Shown here: piece after piece, positions 27,039-36,802 of the stretch | Numbering within the stretch: the first letter of the stretch is position 1 | Layout of the letters: every line of letters begins with the position of its first letter | Source of the DNA: Muricomes sp049840515 | GTDB lineage: Bacteria > Bacillota > Clostridia > Lachnospirales > Lachnospiraceae | Reading direction: 5' to 3' | Assembly: GCA_049840515.1 (NCBI GenBank) | Contig: JASGKW010000009.1 | Span: 682,001 to 746,000 of the forward strand | Length of the DNA: 64,000 bases | Notes under the pieces: generated by a model | Seen by the model: only the letters and a program-made list of their open reading frames with translations | Database searches by the model: none | What the model was told of the DNA's origin: nothing | Translations under genes and position numbers: made by a program

Positions 27039-28716
27039 TTATATAAACTGAGCTTTTCCATAGCCCCACTCTCTGTTGGGAAAGAGCATGGCCGGCGGGC
27101 GTATAGCACCAAGAATAAACAGACTTTTCATCTCATAAGCATCAATACCAGTATAGCCCAGATCTTTGAGCATCCACTCCATGAGTAGGGCGGCAGCCCC
27201 GGCTGTAATTGCCGTTGAAGCGCTGGAACCTGACCGCACTGCAAACTCTCCGCCCGGGAGGGCGCCTGTATGTTGACACCCGGAGCGGTGATATGTGGGT
27301 TGATTAATTCATCCCGGGTATATCCCCTTCCGGCTCGTGAGTGCAATACTGTTGTTGTTTCCGTCATAGTAGGAGACGGCAATGATTCCTCTCGCGTTGG
27401 CCGGGTTTGTGAGCGTGTAGTAGGGGTCTGAATTGAGAAAATACACATCGCCGCTCAGAAACTCTGTTATAGGCAGCCACATATGATACAGTCCGCTGAT
27501 GGCCCGCACAGGTGTTACAATCAAACTCCAGATTCCGGGGGCGGGGGCATTGAAGCGGAAGAATACCAGTTTCAGAGATCGTCCGCTCTACGATAATGGT
27601 GTAATCCACGGTGACACTTGTTCTTTCAAAAACAAAATTAAACACAGTGGTAGAGTCCCTCTGTATGGGGATGGAGGCTGTAGATTCTCCTGATGGAGAA
27701 ACCAGGGCGACAGAAAATATATTTGGGATATCTGTCCAGAGCTCCATAGTAAATCCGTGCACATTTTCTCCAACCCGGATTTCTACCACATCGGGGACGT
27801 CATCGCTGCGGATTGTGTGGGAATAATGATGCCTTTTATCAGCTTCATTTCCACCTCCAACCACAGGAATCTGGTTTACTGCCATGCCATAGTGTTCCAG
27901 AACCTTGGAGAGCGGAAGGACGTCCGTGTGTCCTCCCATATTTGTGCCAAGGGCCACACATATAATCAGCGGTATGTTATTGCGGTCCGCAAGAGCACTC
28001 AGATATTTCAATGCCAGCATAATGTCATTTTCCTGAAAAGCCACAGCACTATTGGGGATATAATAAAAATCACGCAAATACTGTTTGGCTTGTTTTAGCT
28101 TTACAACAGCGAGGGTGCATTCGGGGGCCGCCCCGAGAAAGTTTTCAGCAGGATTTCCCGAGCCAGCAGCCAGACTGGCGACAAAAGTTCCATGTCCAAT
28201 TTCATCTTCAGAGGGGACAATGCTTTTGGGGTCATCAGAATTCAGTGCTTCATTTATCATTTCACTGGTGTATTCTGAGCCGAATACAAAATCTTCAGGG
28301 GGGGTTCCTGTTTGAATAGTCTGGTCCCATATTGCAGCAATACGGGTCGTTCCGTCCAGTTTTTGGAAAACCGGATTTGTGTAATCAATGCCGGTGTCCA
28401 GAAAGCCTATCATAATATTCTGGCCTTTTAACTGCAAAGTGGGATAATTCTGGATTTGCAAAATACCTGCCTGATTCAGAGACTCCATACTTAAAGTAGT
28501 ATAGCATTTTGGGATTGATGTATAATCGAACTTACTCACATTGATAGGTTCTGTGAGAACGCTGGACAGATAAACACAGCGGTATCCATAATTGGCATAC
28601 TGCGCGCAGAATTGTTCAGATATAACATTTGGAACGGGGAAGGGACGTGTCTCGGAAATAATAAAATCCTGGTACTGCTCGGATAAGACACGTTCTCTGC
28701 ATATATTTTCATCCAT
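27039..28716 (-). CDS. S8 subtilisin-like serine peptidase, Csp-like, frameshifted
   Basis: About 558 residues after correcting three indels (extra base at 27557-27558, extra base near 27338-27343, missing base at 27260-27262). The catalytic triad is visible across the pieces: Asp in IMIGFLDTGIDYTNP, His in DEIGHGTFVASLAAGSG, Ser in SGSSASTAITAGAAALL. There is no signal peptide. The length and the long insert between His and Ser fit the CspB/CspC family of spore-germination proteases of Clostridia, which process a cortex hydrolase; this role is inferred. It is convergent with the ClpX-like gene. Confidence 0.8.
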
Positions 28717-28796
28717 ATAAAACGTCCATATTATTTTTATAATGTATATGACAAAAGGGGGAAGATTTATGACTTGAAGCTCTACAATGCTATATC

Positions 28797-28892
28797 TTAT
28801 TGAACATTAATAGTTCAATAAGCATACCTTCCTGAACATTGGCAGTTCAATCAGTATACCTTATCGAACATTAGTAGTTCAAGAAGTATGGA
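28797..28892. repeat. Tandem array of three 32-bp units with a palindromic core
   Basis: Three consecutive units (28797-28828, 28829-28860, 28861-28892) of pattern TTATYGAACATTNNYAGTTCAAT...AAGTATACC. Each contains GAAC-N7-GTTC; in the first the palindrome extends to nine-base arms (TTATTGAAC / GTTCAATAA). Related single copies occur at 31641-31662 (partial), 59588-59617 and 59657-59674. Confidence 0.75.
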
Positions 28893-28924
28893 TAAACAGC
28901 TGCAAAAAATAAAAAGAAAATTGG

Positions 28925-28952
28925 TTGAAGTTGGCATTTATTGGGGTATAAT
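28925..28952 (+). promoter_or_regulatory. Promoter of the zinc-ribbon protein gene
   Basis: TTGAAG (28925-28930), a 16-base spacer, TATAAT (28947-28952), 48 bases before the start codon. Confidence 0.55.
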
Positions 28953-29000
28953 AGAGAGAGTACACTAGCTTTTAATTAGAAAGGTGAAAGGAGACAAATT

Positions 29001-29654
29001 ATGAGAACATTCTTTGGAGATTTAGGCAGAAAAATAGGCGAAACCGCTGAAACTGTAACAAACAAAGCAGGAGAAGCTGTGGAGGTTCAGAGACTTAAGA
29101 ACCAGATTAGGGCGTTAGAGCGGGACAACGAAGATGATTATGTAGATTTGGGAAAAATGGTATATGCACGTTATAAAGATGGCGAGGTTGTGGATTCAGA
29201 GTCCATAGGAGTCTGTGAAGCAATTCAGAACAGAGAAGAAAGTATTGAAAAATATGAGCAGCAGATTTCTAAAGTGAAGGGTGATACAAAATGTGACAGC
29301 TGCGGCAAGTCAGTGGCGAAGGAGATGGCATTCTGCCCTCACTGCGGCGCAAAAGCTCCTGAGAAAAGTCAGGAAGAGACGAATTATGCTGAGGAAGTAA
29401 AGGATGATGTTGTAGAGATGGCTGAAGATATAAAAGACAAAGCAGAATCAGTGGCGGAGGATGCAAAAGAAAAGGCTGCCGAGGCTGCGGAAGAAGCCAG
29501 AGAAAAGACTGCGGATGCCGCTGACACTGTGAGAGACAAGGTTTCAGATGCAGCGGATACCGTAAAGGAAAAAGTTTCACATGCGGCAGAAGCTGTGAAG
29601 GAAAAAGTGGCAGATGCCGCTGAAGCTGTCAAAGAAAAAGCAAAAGAAGATTAG
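29001..29654 (+). CDS. Zinc-ribbon protein with LEA-like repeat tail
   Basis: 217 residues. Residues about 1-95 are a coiled-coil region (AVEVQRLKNQIRALERDNED); then a four-Cys zinc ribbon CDSCGKSVAKEMAFCPHCG; then about 75 residues of 11-residue-like repeats of the type AADTVKEKVSHAAEAVKEKV, resembling late-embryogenesis-abundant or apolipoprotein amphipathic helices. There is no signal peptide or membrane segment. The repeats suggest an amphipathic helix lying on a membrane or a protective role; function unknown. A start ATG after AAGGTGAAAGGAG is clear. Confidence 0.7.
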   Translation: MRTFFGDLGRKIGETAETVTNKAGEAVEVQRLKNQIRALERDNEDDYVDLGKMVYARYKDGEVVDSESIGVCEAIQNREESIEKYEQQISKVKGDTKCDSCGKSVAKEMAFCPHCGAKAPEKSQEETNYAEEVKDDVVEMAEDIKDKAESVAEDAKEKAAEAAEEAREKTADAADTVRDKVSDAADTVKEKVSHAAEAVKEKVADAAEAVKEKAKED

Positions 29655-29664
29655 AGGGAAGCCT

Positions 29665-30147
29665 GTGATTATTTTAGTTTTGATGAGCCTTACTCTTTCT
29701 CTCACACTAATAGATATTGTGCTGAAATCCTATGTGGAAGGATTTATGACAAAAGGGGAAGAGAAGGCAATATTTAAGGGGAAAGTGAAGCTGCGCAAGG
29801 TATACAATAAAGGCATGTGCCTGAACCTGCTTGACCACAAGCCTGAGCTTGTGAAGATATTGTCTGCATTTGTGACTGTTCTTCTTACCATTTATCAGCT
29901 GATTATACTGCTTGGAAAAAAGAATGGCCTGAAAAAGGCAGGACTGTCACTTATGGTGGCAGGGGCGTGGAGCAATACTTTTGACAGGTGGGTCAGAGGG
30001 TATGTGATTGATTACGTGGGATTTCAGACGAAATGGAAGAAAGTTACGGAAGTTACTTATAATCTCGGTGACTTTTTCATCCTGGCAGGAAGTATTTTTA
30101 TGACATTTTCCTCACTGTTTGGAAAGAAGAGAAACAGTAAAAAATAA
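29665..30147 (+). CDS. lspA: Lipoprotein signal peptidase (LspA family)
   Basis: About 160 residues from GTG at 29665, after AGAGGGAAG; the frame is open further upstream but overlaps the previous gene. Four membrane segments. The two catalytic aspartates are recognisable in AGAWSNTFDRWVRGYVIDYV and in TYNLGDFFILAG. Signal peptidase II removes lipoprotein signal peptides. The central loop is longer and the motifs are more divergent than in housekeeping LspA (normally GGALGNxxDR), so it may be a paralogue. Confidence 0.75.
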   Translation: MIILVLMSLTLSLTLIDIVLKSYVEGFMTKGEEKAIFKGKVKLRKVYNKGMCLNLLDHKPELVKILSAFVTVLLTIYQLIILLGKKNGLKKAGLSLMVAGAWSNTFDRWVRGYVIDYVGFQTKWKKVTEVTYNLGDFFILAGSIFMTFSSLFGKKRNSKK

Positions 30148-30190
30148 AAATCAGGTGACTTAAGAAAAGATTTTCTGATACCACCTGACT

Positions 30191-30236
30191 GCGGCCCGCA
30201 TTCAGAAAAATGATGTGGGGCTGCATTTTCTGTAAA
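30191..30236 (+). terminator. Terminator after lspA
   Basis: GCGGCCCGCATT pairs with AATGATGTGGGGCTGC (small bulge), followed by ATTTTC. A second small hairpin (TCAGGTG / CACCTGA) lies at about 30152-30186. Confidence 0.6.
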
Positions 30237-30303
30237 CTGGTTTGATGAAAAGACGGGTTATAAAAAGAAGTAAAAGAAGTAAAATAAGAAAGCAGGTATA
30301 ATC

Positions 30304-31142
30304 ATGATTCAGGATATAGAACCACATAAATATAGAAATGAATACACTCCGGTGCCGCCGGATAAGGAGAGCATTGCTTTATATTATGAAAATCATGCTT
30401 TGCTGCTGAGGAGGACGGCGGAGGGAGTGGAGTTCCCCACATTTGGAGATTTGGAACATCTGGACAAAAATATTTATGAGGATTATACATATTTATTTTC
30501 CATAGACGAAGAGCGCTATTATTTGATAGGAGAAGCTGAACTGGGATACGACATCCTCCTTTGCGCTGGAGAATATGGAAAGTTTTCACACGGTAGAGCC
30601 TCAGTACAGGGCATTTGCCGGGATAACAGGGTATCAGCTTTTCAAATGGTATCAGGATAATAAATACTGCGGACGCTGTGGATGTTCCACCCAGAAAGAT
30701 AAGAAAGAGAGAATGCTCTACTGTGAGAAGTGTCACAATATGATTTTCCCCAAACTCAGCCCTGCTGTAATAATTGGAGTGCTGGATGGGGAACGGATAC
30801 TGATGTCCAAATATGCAGGCAGAACATACAAAAACTACGCACTGCTGGCTGGTTTCGTTGAGATTGGCGAGACAGTGGAAGATACGGTAAGAAGAGAGGT
30901 AATGGAGGAAGTAGGGCTTAAAGTTAAGAATGTCAGGTATTACAAAAGCCAGCCGTGGTCTTTCAGTGACACGGTGCTTATGGGCTTTTACTGTGATTTG
31001 GACGGAGAAGATTCTATTACATTAGATGAGAATGAACTGGCACTGGCGGAATGGTTTGACAGAAAGGAAATACCTGTGGAGCCATCAAGGGACAGTTTGA
31101 CAAAATGAAATGATTATGAAATTTAAAAATGGTGAAATATAG
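30304..31142 (+). CDS. nudC: NADH pyrophosphatase NudC, frameshifted
   Basis: About 278 residues after removing an extra T at 30560-30562 and an extra A at 31102-31105. The four-Cys zinc site CGRCG / CEKCH is followed by the Nudix box GFVEIGETVEDTVRREVMEE, and the preceding segment VEPQYRAFAGITGYQLFKWY is typical of NudC. The enzyme splits NAD(H) and removes NAD caps from RNA. Correction restores the usual SLTNEM-type ending (SLTNEMIMKFKNGEI). Confidence 0.87.
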
Positions 31143-31154
31143 GAGGATAACAAC

Positions 31155-31577
31155 ATGAGAGCGACATTTGATGAAAGTTTAGTAACAGGGAATGAGATGA
31201 TTGACAGTCAGCATAAGGAATTATTTGATAAGATTAATAAACTGCTTGACAGCTGTGAGGTGGGAAATGACAGAGTGGTGGCAGTTAAGACACTGGATTA
31301 CCTTGCAGACTACACAGAGTTCCACTTTTCTGAGGAAGAAAAACTTCAGGAAGAAATAGAATATCCCAATATTGAAGAACACAAAAAACAACATGCAAAG
31401 CTGATAGCTGTAGTAAAAGACCTGTATGAGATGCTGGAAGAGCAGGAAGGTCCATCCACTGCTTTCGTAGAGCAGGTGAATAAAAATGTGATAGAGTGGC
31501 TGTACGGACATATTAAAACCTTTGACCGTTCAGTGGCAGAATATAAATTTATGGCAAGCAACAGTGAACGTCTGTAG
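31155..31577 (+). CDS. Bacteriohemerythrin
   Basis: 140 residues, one hemerythrin domain. The iron-binding histidines and carboxylates are in place: DSQHKELFDKI, YTEFHFSEEEKL, EEHKKQHAKL and YGHIKTFDRSV. Hemerythrins bind oxygen or nitric oxide at a di-iron centre and may protect or signal in anaerobes. AGGAGG precedes the ATG. It follows nudC by 12 bases and could share its transcript. Confidence 0.92.
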   Translation: MRATFDESLVTGNEMIDSQHKELFDKINKLLDSCEVGNDRVVAVKTLDYLADYTEFHFSEEEKLQEEIEYPNIEEHKKQHAKLIAVVKDLYEMLEEQEGPSTAFVEQVNKNVIEWLYGHIKTFDRSVAEYKFMASNSERL

Positions 31578-31745
31578 GGATAAGAATTGATAAAAGGGAA
31601 TGTTGAGCTAAAGTGAGAATATAGGGAAGAGCACATGCGGATTATATCTTATCGAACATGAATATAATTTGCAGGTGTTCTTTTTATGTAATAATAAAAT
31701 GTTTTAGGGTATAATGGGAAACAATATTTTAAAGAGGTGATGCAG

Positions 31746-32599
31746 ATGAGAGAATTAAATTTTAAAAAATTGGGATATGACATTATGATAGATGTTGTGG
31801 GAGGGATTTTGATGGGAGTCGGCATATATAATTTTGCGGCAAATGCGGCTTTCCCCCTGGCAGGAATATCTGGTATCGCATTGATATTCTATCATCTGTT
31901 TAATCTGCCCATTGGCTGGGTAACGATAATACTGAACATTCCTATAGCCATCGTATGTTATAAAACTCTGGGAAGAGAATTTTTTGTCCGCTCTGTCAGG
32001 TCACTGATTATTACATCGCTGATAGTGGATTATGTGGTGCCCCTGTTTCCTGTATATTCGGGTGACAGAATGCTGGCGGCTCTCTGTACCGGTATATTTT
32101 CCGGTCTGGGATATGCCCTGATTTTTATGAACAATTCCTCCACCGGAGGAACAGATTTTGTCATAATGACAATTAAAGTGAAGCGTCCTCATATGACACT
32201 GGGAAAGCTTGTTTTTATCACAGATGCAATTGTTGTGGCAATGGGAGGATTGATTTTCAGGGATGTGGATGGAACAATTTATGGAATTATCATCACTTAC
32301 CTGATAACGATTGTGATTGATAAAATAATGTATGGTATTGATTCCGGCAAGATGACCTTTATTGTAACTGAGAAAGGACAGGAGGTTGCGGAGAAGATAG
32401 ATCAATATTCGGGAAGAGGCGCAACTCTGTTAAAAGGCAGGGGCAGTTATTCGGGATAGAAAAAGAAGTGGTAATGTGTGCCTGCAACAATAAACAAATG
32501 TACACAATACGGAAGATGGTGAAGCAGGTAGACCCGTCAGCATTTACTGTGATTATGGAATCCAATGAAGTGGTGGGGGAGGGATTTAAGGAAGAATAG
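31746..32599 (+). CDS. YitT family membrane protein with DUF2179 domain, frameshifted
   Basis: About 284 residues after restoring one G at 32453-32455. Five to six membrane segments (family motifs GISGIALIFYHLFNLPIGWV and MNNSSTGGTDFVIMTIKVK), followed by the cytosolic DUF2179 domain (KMTFIVTEKGQEVAEKI, then MCACNNKQMYTIRKMVKQVD). The function of the family is unknown. The ATG at 31746 is preferred because GTG 31737 and ATG 31740 lie within the AAGAGGTG binding site. A second member lies at 48424-49312. Confidence 0.8.
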
Positions 32600-32624
32600 T
32601 CATAAATACCGCTGAAAATGGATT

Positions 32625-32653
32625 CACTTAGCAGTTGATAGAGCTGCTAAGTG
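32625..32653. terminator. Perfect hairpin between convergent genes
   Basis: CACTTAGCAG (32625-32634) and CTGCTAAGTG (32644-32653) form a 10-bp stem with a nine-base loop. No long T run on either side, so termination is likely weak or bidirectional. Confidence 0.5.
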
Positions 32654-32683
32654 AAGACCAAGTTTATAAAGGTATGGCAGTTC

Positions 32684-33913
32684 TTAATGTTCCACACTCT
32701 CTGCGTATATTTTAACCAGTTCCACTGCTATTTCAGCAGCTTTATCCATTCCCTCTGCGGTAATGTGTTCATAGGGTCCGTGATAGCCGTGGCCTCCTGT
32801 GCCCAGATTTGGGCAGGGAAGCCCTTTAAAGCTGAGCTGGGAGCCGTCTGTTCCTCCTCTGATTGGCTCTACCAATGGGGTTACACCCGCATTCTTACAT
32901 GCTTTTTCTGCATTTTCAATGAGATGCATACAGTCTTTTATAATCTCAGACATATTCCGGTACTGCTGGGTGACAGTCAGCACGGCGGTCCCTGCTCCCC
33001 ATTTCTCATTTATTAATTTTTCAATGTGGCGCATCGTCTGCTGGCGCAGCTCAAATGCTGCTTCATCATGGTCACGGATAATGTAATGGAGTTCAGCATG
33101 TCCAACATCTCCTGACATACTAATCAGGTGATAGAAACCTTCGTAGCCCTCTGTATTTCTGGGAATATCGCCTGAGGGCAGCATTCCGTTGATTTCCATG
33201 GCAACCAGGCTGGCATTGACCATCGTGTCCTTGCTGGAACCAGGGTGTACATTAACTCCTTCGATTACAAAATCGGCTTTGCATGCATGAAAATTCTCAA
33301 ATTGAATTTCTCCTTCTGTATCTCCGTCCAATGTGTAGGCATAATCTGCACCAAATCTTTCCACATCGAAATGAGACGCCCCTGTTCCGATTTCTTCATC
33401 TGCTGTGAAAGCGATGCACAGTGGTCCGTGAGGGATATTTTTTGTCTTCAATGTCTCAATCATAGTCATAATTTCAGCTATGCCGGCCTTGTCATCCGCA
33501 CCTAGAATGGTAGTTCCGTCAGTGGTAATCAGGGTGCGGCCTTTTAAATCTGGAAGATGCTTGAAAGTGCTGACTTTAATGGTGCGCCCGCTTGTCCCCA
33601 GTACAAAATCTTTTCCGTCATAGTTCTCAGTTATGACAGGTACAATATCGTGGTCACAGAAATCAGACACTGTATCCATGTGTGCGATGAAGCCCAATTT
33701 TGTTCTGTCTTCCAAACCAGGCGCAGCGGGGATGTGGGCATAGATATAGCACTGTTCATCCACTTCCGCGTCAGATATTCCAAGGTCTTTTAACTCCTGT
33801 ACCAGTACCCGCGCCAGGTCAAACTGGCAGGCGGAAGAAGGAACGGTTTCACTGTTTTCATCACTGGGTGTGCGGATAACGGCATATTTTAAAAGTCTCT
33901 CGTAAGCTCTCAT
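32684..33913 (-). CDS. pepT: Peptidase T (tripeptide aminopeptidase)
   Basis: 409 residues, intact, of the M20 metallopeptidase family. Metal and catalytic motifs: FIAHMDTVSD, ILGADDKAGIAE, FTADEEIGTGASHF, GVNVHPGSSKDT, and the C-terminal PIRGGTDGSQLSF with GTGGHGYHG. It removes the N-terminal residue from tripeptides in the cytosol. The ATG at 33913 follows AAAGGAG. Single gene. Confidence 0.95.
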   Translation of the reverse strand: MRAYERLLKYAVIRTPSDENSETVPSSACQFDLARVLVQELKDLGISDAEVDEQCYIYAHIPAAPGLEDRTKLGFIAHMDTVSDFCDHDIVPVITENYDGKDFVLGTSGRTIKVSTFKHLPDLKGRTLITTDGTTILGADDKAGIAEIMTMIETLKTKNIPHGPLCIAFTADEEIGTGASHFDVERFGADYAYTLDGDTEGEIQFENFHACKADFVIEGVNVHPGSSKDTMVNASLVAMEINGMLPSGDIPRNTEGYEGFYHLISMSGDVGHAELHYIIRDHDEAAFELRQQTMRHIEKLINEKWGAGTAVLTVTQQYRNMSEIIKDCMHLIENAEKACKNAGVTPLVEPIRGGTDGSQLSFKGLPCPNLGTGGHGYHGPYEHITAEGMDKAAEIAVELVKIYAESVEH

Positions 33914-34069
33914 AATGATATCTCTCCTTTGTTGTTTCTTTTCATTATTATATCACAAATTCTGCAAAATTCATGATACAATTATCCATTTAATACTGCT
34001 GATTTTCATCTTGTTTCATGGTAATATAGACATGGTGATTTAATTGTAATATAAAAAAGAGGGATAGCT

Positions 34070-35308
34070 ATGAATTATAATGTAAATGATGGTGCAAAGA
34101 GAGTTGTCGGGGAGCTGAAGGAGCTGGCGGGATTTACTGCTGATGAAAATGGTGCTCAGCGGGTTGCGTGGACGCCAACCTGGCAGAAAGCAAGGGATTG
34201 GTTCAGAGAAAAGGCGGAGGCGGCAGGTGCTGAGGTTTCTATAGATGGGGCTGGTAATCAGTGGGCAAGACTTGAAGGCGAGACAAAAGAAGGAATTGCT
34301 GTTGGCAGTCATCTGGACTGCGTCCCAAATGGCGGGCCACTTGACGGAGCCCTTGGTGTTGTGGCAGGTCTGGAGGTTTTGAGAAGATATGCCGAGAGCG
34401 GGACAAAGCCAAAGAAAACAATTTATGCGGTAAACTGGGCGGATGAGGAAGGGGCTAGATTTGGATATAGCTGTCTGGGTTCATCGGCGGCCAGTGGGTC
34501 ACTGAATGTAGGTGAACTCATGGGTTTGACAGATATAAATGGAGTCAGATTTGAAGATGCTCTCAGGGAATATGGCGTGGAGTCGGCCAAAATGCTTGAT
34601 GCAGGTGAGCAATTAGAAAAACGGGATTTAAAGGGATATCTTGAACTGCATATAGAACAGGGACCGGTGCTGGAAAATGCGGGGAAGGTTGTATCCTGTG
34701 TTTACGGGGCGGCAGGAGTTGAGCGCCACAACATTGAATTTACCGGACAAGCCTCACATGCAGGGTCATTCCCAACCCAAATGCGTCAGGATGCATTTCT
34801 GGCGGCGGCGCAGGCATCCCTCGCATTCAAAGAGATTGCCTTAAAATATAATGCAGTCTGTACTGTAGGGCAGGTGAGAGTTGAGCCGTGTGTTGTAACA
34901 ATTGTTCCGGGAAAGTGTGTGATTTCGTTGGATCAGCGCACCATTAAGTCTGATGACCTCCCCAAAATGCTGGAGGAGGCAAAACAGGCCGCTCAAAAAG
35001 CCGCCGATGACCAGGGAGTGAGTGTAAAATGGAGCAAAATCTGCGCATTTCCGCCTCAACTGTACGATGACCACCTCATAGAGCTGTGCAAGAAGGCTGT
35101 GGAGGAGGAGACAGGGGAAGCGGCCAATATGTACTCCGGGCCTCTGCATGATGCGGTGGAGGCGGCGAAAAAAGTGCCGGCAGTTATGATGTTTGTCATG
35201 TCTGAGGGCGGTCTGTCTCATACAAAAGAAGAGTATACCCCTGATGAAAAGATAGAATCAGCGGTAAGGGCATTTCTGAATCTGGCTGACAAAGTTGTTG
35301 ATGAATAG
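34070..35308 (+). CDS. Hydantoinase/carbamoylase family amidase (M20)
   Basis: 412 residues. The family motifs are GSHLDCVPNGGPLDGALGVV, ADEEGARFGYS, LHIEQGPVLE, ASHAGSFPTQMRQDAF and SGPLHDA. Members hydrolyse N-carbamoyl amino acids, ureidoglycine, allantoate or beta-ureidopropionate; the sequence does not single out one. GAGGG precedes the ATG. No hydantoinase or purine-catabolism gene lies next to it in this window, so the substrate stays open. Confidence 0.85.
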   Translation: MNYNVNDGAKRVVGELKELAGFTADENGAQRVAWTPTWQKARDWFREKAEAAGAEVSIDGAGNQWARLEGETKEGIAVGSHLDCVPNGGPLDGALGVVAGLEVLRRYAESGTKPKKTIYAVNWADEEGARFGYSCLGSSAASGSLNVGELMGLTDINGVRFEDALREYGVESAKMLDAGEQLEKRDLKGYLELHIEQGPVLENAGKVVSCVYGAAGVERHNIEFTGQASHAGSFPTQMRQDAFLAAAQASLAFKEIALKYNAVCTVGQVRVEPCVVTIVPGKCVISLDQRTIKSDDLPKMLEEAKQAAQKAADDQGVSVKWSKICAFPPQLYDDHLIELCKKAVEEETGEAANMYSGPLHDAVEAAKKVPAVMMFVMSEGGLSHTKEEYTPDEKIESAVRAFLNLADKVVDE

Positions 35309-35433
35309 AATCGGAATAATATTTCACATATCCACACAAAAATCACATAACTATTTGTTACACTTACGCCCTGTAGAGACAGAAATACAAAGCAGTTCAG
35401 TATGATGGACTCAGTTGTAAAGGAGAAAATATT

Positions 35434-36024
35434 ATGCGTAAAAACTCAGCCACACAATTCAAAAAAACAAAGAGAAGTACTTTTTTAATTCTGTGTTTTA
35501 TGTTAGTTTTATTATTAGCAGGATGTGCTAAGGATAATGGCACAAAAGAAGAAAGTTCTTCTCAGAGTATTTCTGAGGAAGATGGGGATTTGGCGGACAG
35601 CAGCACAAGTGAGGCGTCAGCGGAAAACGTGGATGCACAGGAAATTACAGAAGGCGGAAGTCTTGAAATTCCTGTAAGCGAGCTATCTTCTACCGTAAAG
35701 TTTTATCCGGTAAAAGCGGATGGCGTCAACATGGAGGTTCTTGCCGTGAAAGATTCAGAAGGGAAAATCCGGACAGCTTTTAATACATGTCAGGTTTGTT
35801 ATGGCTCCGGAAGGGGATATTATAAACAGTCGGGAGATAAACTGGTTTGTCAGAACTGTGGAAATCAATTTACGGTGAATCAGGTGGAGGTTCAGTCAGG
35901 CGGCTGTAATCCATGGCCGATTTTTGATGAGAACAAGACTGTAACGGATGAAACCGTTTCTATTTCTTATGACTATTTAAAAGAAGCTACGCAGATTTTT
36001 GCCAACTGGAAGACGGATTTTTAA
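35434..36024 (+). CDS. DUF2318 lipoprotein
   Basis: 196 residues. A lipoprotein signal with Cys in LLLAGCAKD (about residue 30), a Ser/Glu-rich linker, and a DUF2318 domain with the paired cysteines NTCQVCYGSGRGYY and LVCQNCGNQF, and a final SGGCNPWP. DUF2318 proteins are thought to handle iron-sulfur or iron at the cell surface (FtrD-like). It stands upstream of a two-component system, which may respond to its activity. Role inferred. Confidence 0.75.
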   Translation: MRKNSATQFKKTKRSTFLILCFMLVLLLAGCAKDNGTKEESSSQSISEEDGDLADSSTSEASAENVDAQEITEGGSLEIPVSELSSTVKFYPVKADGVNMEVLAVKDSEGKIRTAFNTCQVCYGSGRGYYKQSGDKLVCQNCGNQFTVNQVEVQSGGCNPWPIFDENKTVTDETVSISYDYLKEATQIFANWKTDF

Positions 36025-36097
36025 ATAATTGATATTGTACAGTCTGGTTACATTACCCGGCCAGACTGCACTAAGTATGTAAAAGTGAGGAAATAGG

Positions 36098-36802
36098 ATG
36101 CCTGAGAGAAAGAATGTTTTAGTAGTAGATGACGAACAAAAGATACGGGAGGTAGTTTCCTCCTATTTGGGAAGCAAAGGTTATAAAGTTTATACTGCCG
36201 GAACAGGAAAAGAGGCACTGCAGGTTTTTGACAGGGAGATGATTGAGTTTGTTATTCTTGATTTGATGCTGCCGGATTTGTCCGGGGAAGAAGTCTGCAT
36301 TAAAATCAGGAAACAGTCGCGTGTGCCTATTATTATGCTGACGGCAAAAGCGCAGGAGGAAGATGTTCTTGGTGGGCTGCATATGGGGGCGGATGATTAT
36401 ATGACAAAGCCTTTCAGCTTGAAAGAACTCTATGCCCGTATGGAAGTGATATTGCGGCGCACTGCGGATGCGGTGGTCCCGCTGTCATCAAAAATTTTGT
36501 GGAACGACGGTGATTTAAGTGTGGACTTTGAACATATGGAAGTAAGAAAACAGGGAAAAACTGTCAGCCTTACACCAAAAGAGTGGAAAATTCTCTCCGC
36601 ATTGATTAAGTATCCTCAGAAAGTATTTACAAGGGAGGATTTGATTGCAGTTGCTTTTGATATCAGTTATGACGGGAGTGACCGGGTCATTGATACCCAT
36701 ATTAAAAACCTGAGGAAAAAGATTGAGGATGACCCTCAGGCTCCGGTCTATGTAAAGACCATCCACGGAATGGGTTATCGGTTTGGAGGTGAGCGGGAGT
36801 GA
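36098..36802 (+). CDS. OmpR-family response regulator
   Basis: 234 residues. Receiver domain: acidic pair VVDDEQK, phosphorylated Asp55 in VILDLMLPD, Thr/Lys in MLTAKA and DDYMTKPFS. C-terminal winged helix: TPKEWKILSALIKYPQKVFT and RKKIEDDPQAPVYVKTIHGM. The stop overlaps the GTG start of the kinase gene. Target genes unknown. Confidence 0.93.
   Translation: MPERKNVLVVDDEQKIREVVSSYLGSKGYKVYTAGTGKEALQVFDREMIEFVILDLMLPDLSGEEVCIKIRKQSRVPIIMLTAKAQEEDVLGGLHMGADDYMTKPFSLKELYARMEVILRRTADAVVPLSSKILWNDGDLSVDFEHMEVRKQGKTVSLTPKEWKILSALIKYPQKVFTREDLIAVAFDISYDGSDRVIDTHIKNLRKKIEDDPQAPVYVKTIHGMGYRFGGERE

Noticed and set aside
28797..28892. LexA (SOS) boxes
   Set aside because: The half-sites GAAC/GTTC are right but the spacer is seven bases, not four as in the Gram-positive LexA box.
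28797..28892. CRISPR array
   Set aside because: The 32-base units adjoin without unique spacers and there are no cas genes.
29269..29632. Long open frames antisense to the zinc-ribbon gene
   Set aside because: They are produced by the Ala/Glu/Lys repeats read on the other strand and give Ser/Ala-rich low-complexity sequence.
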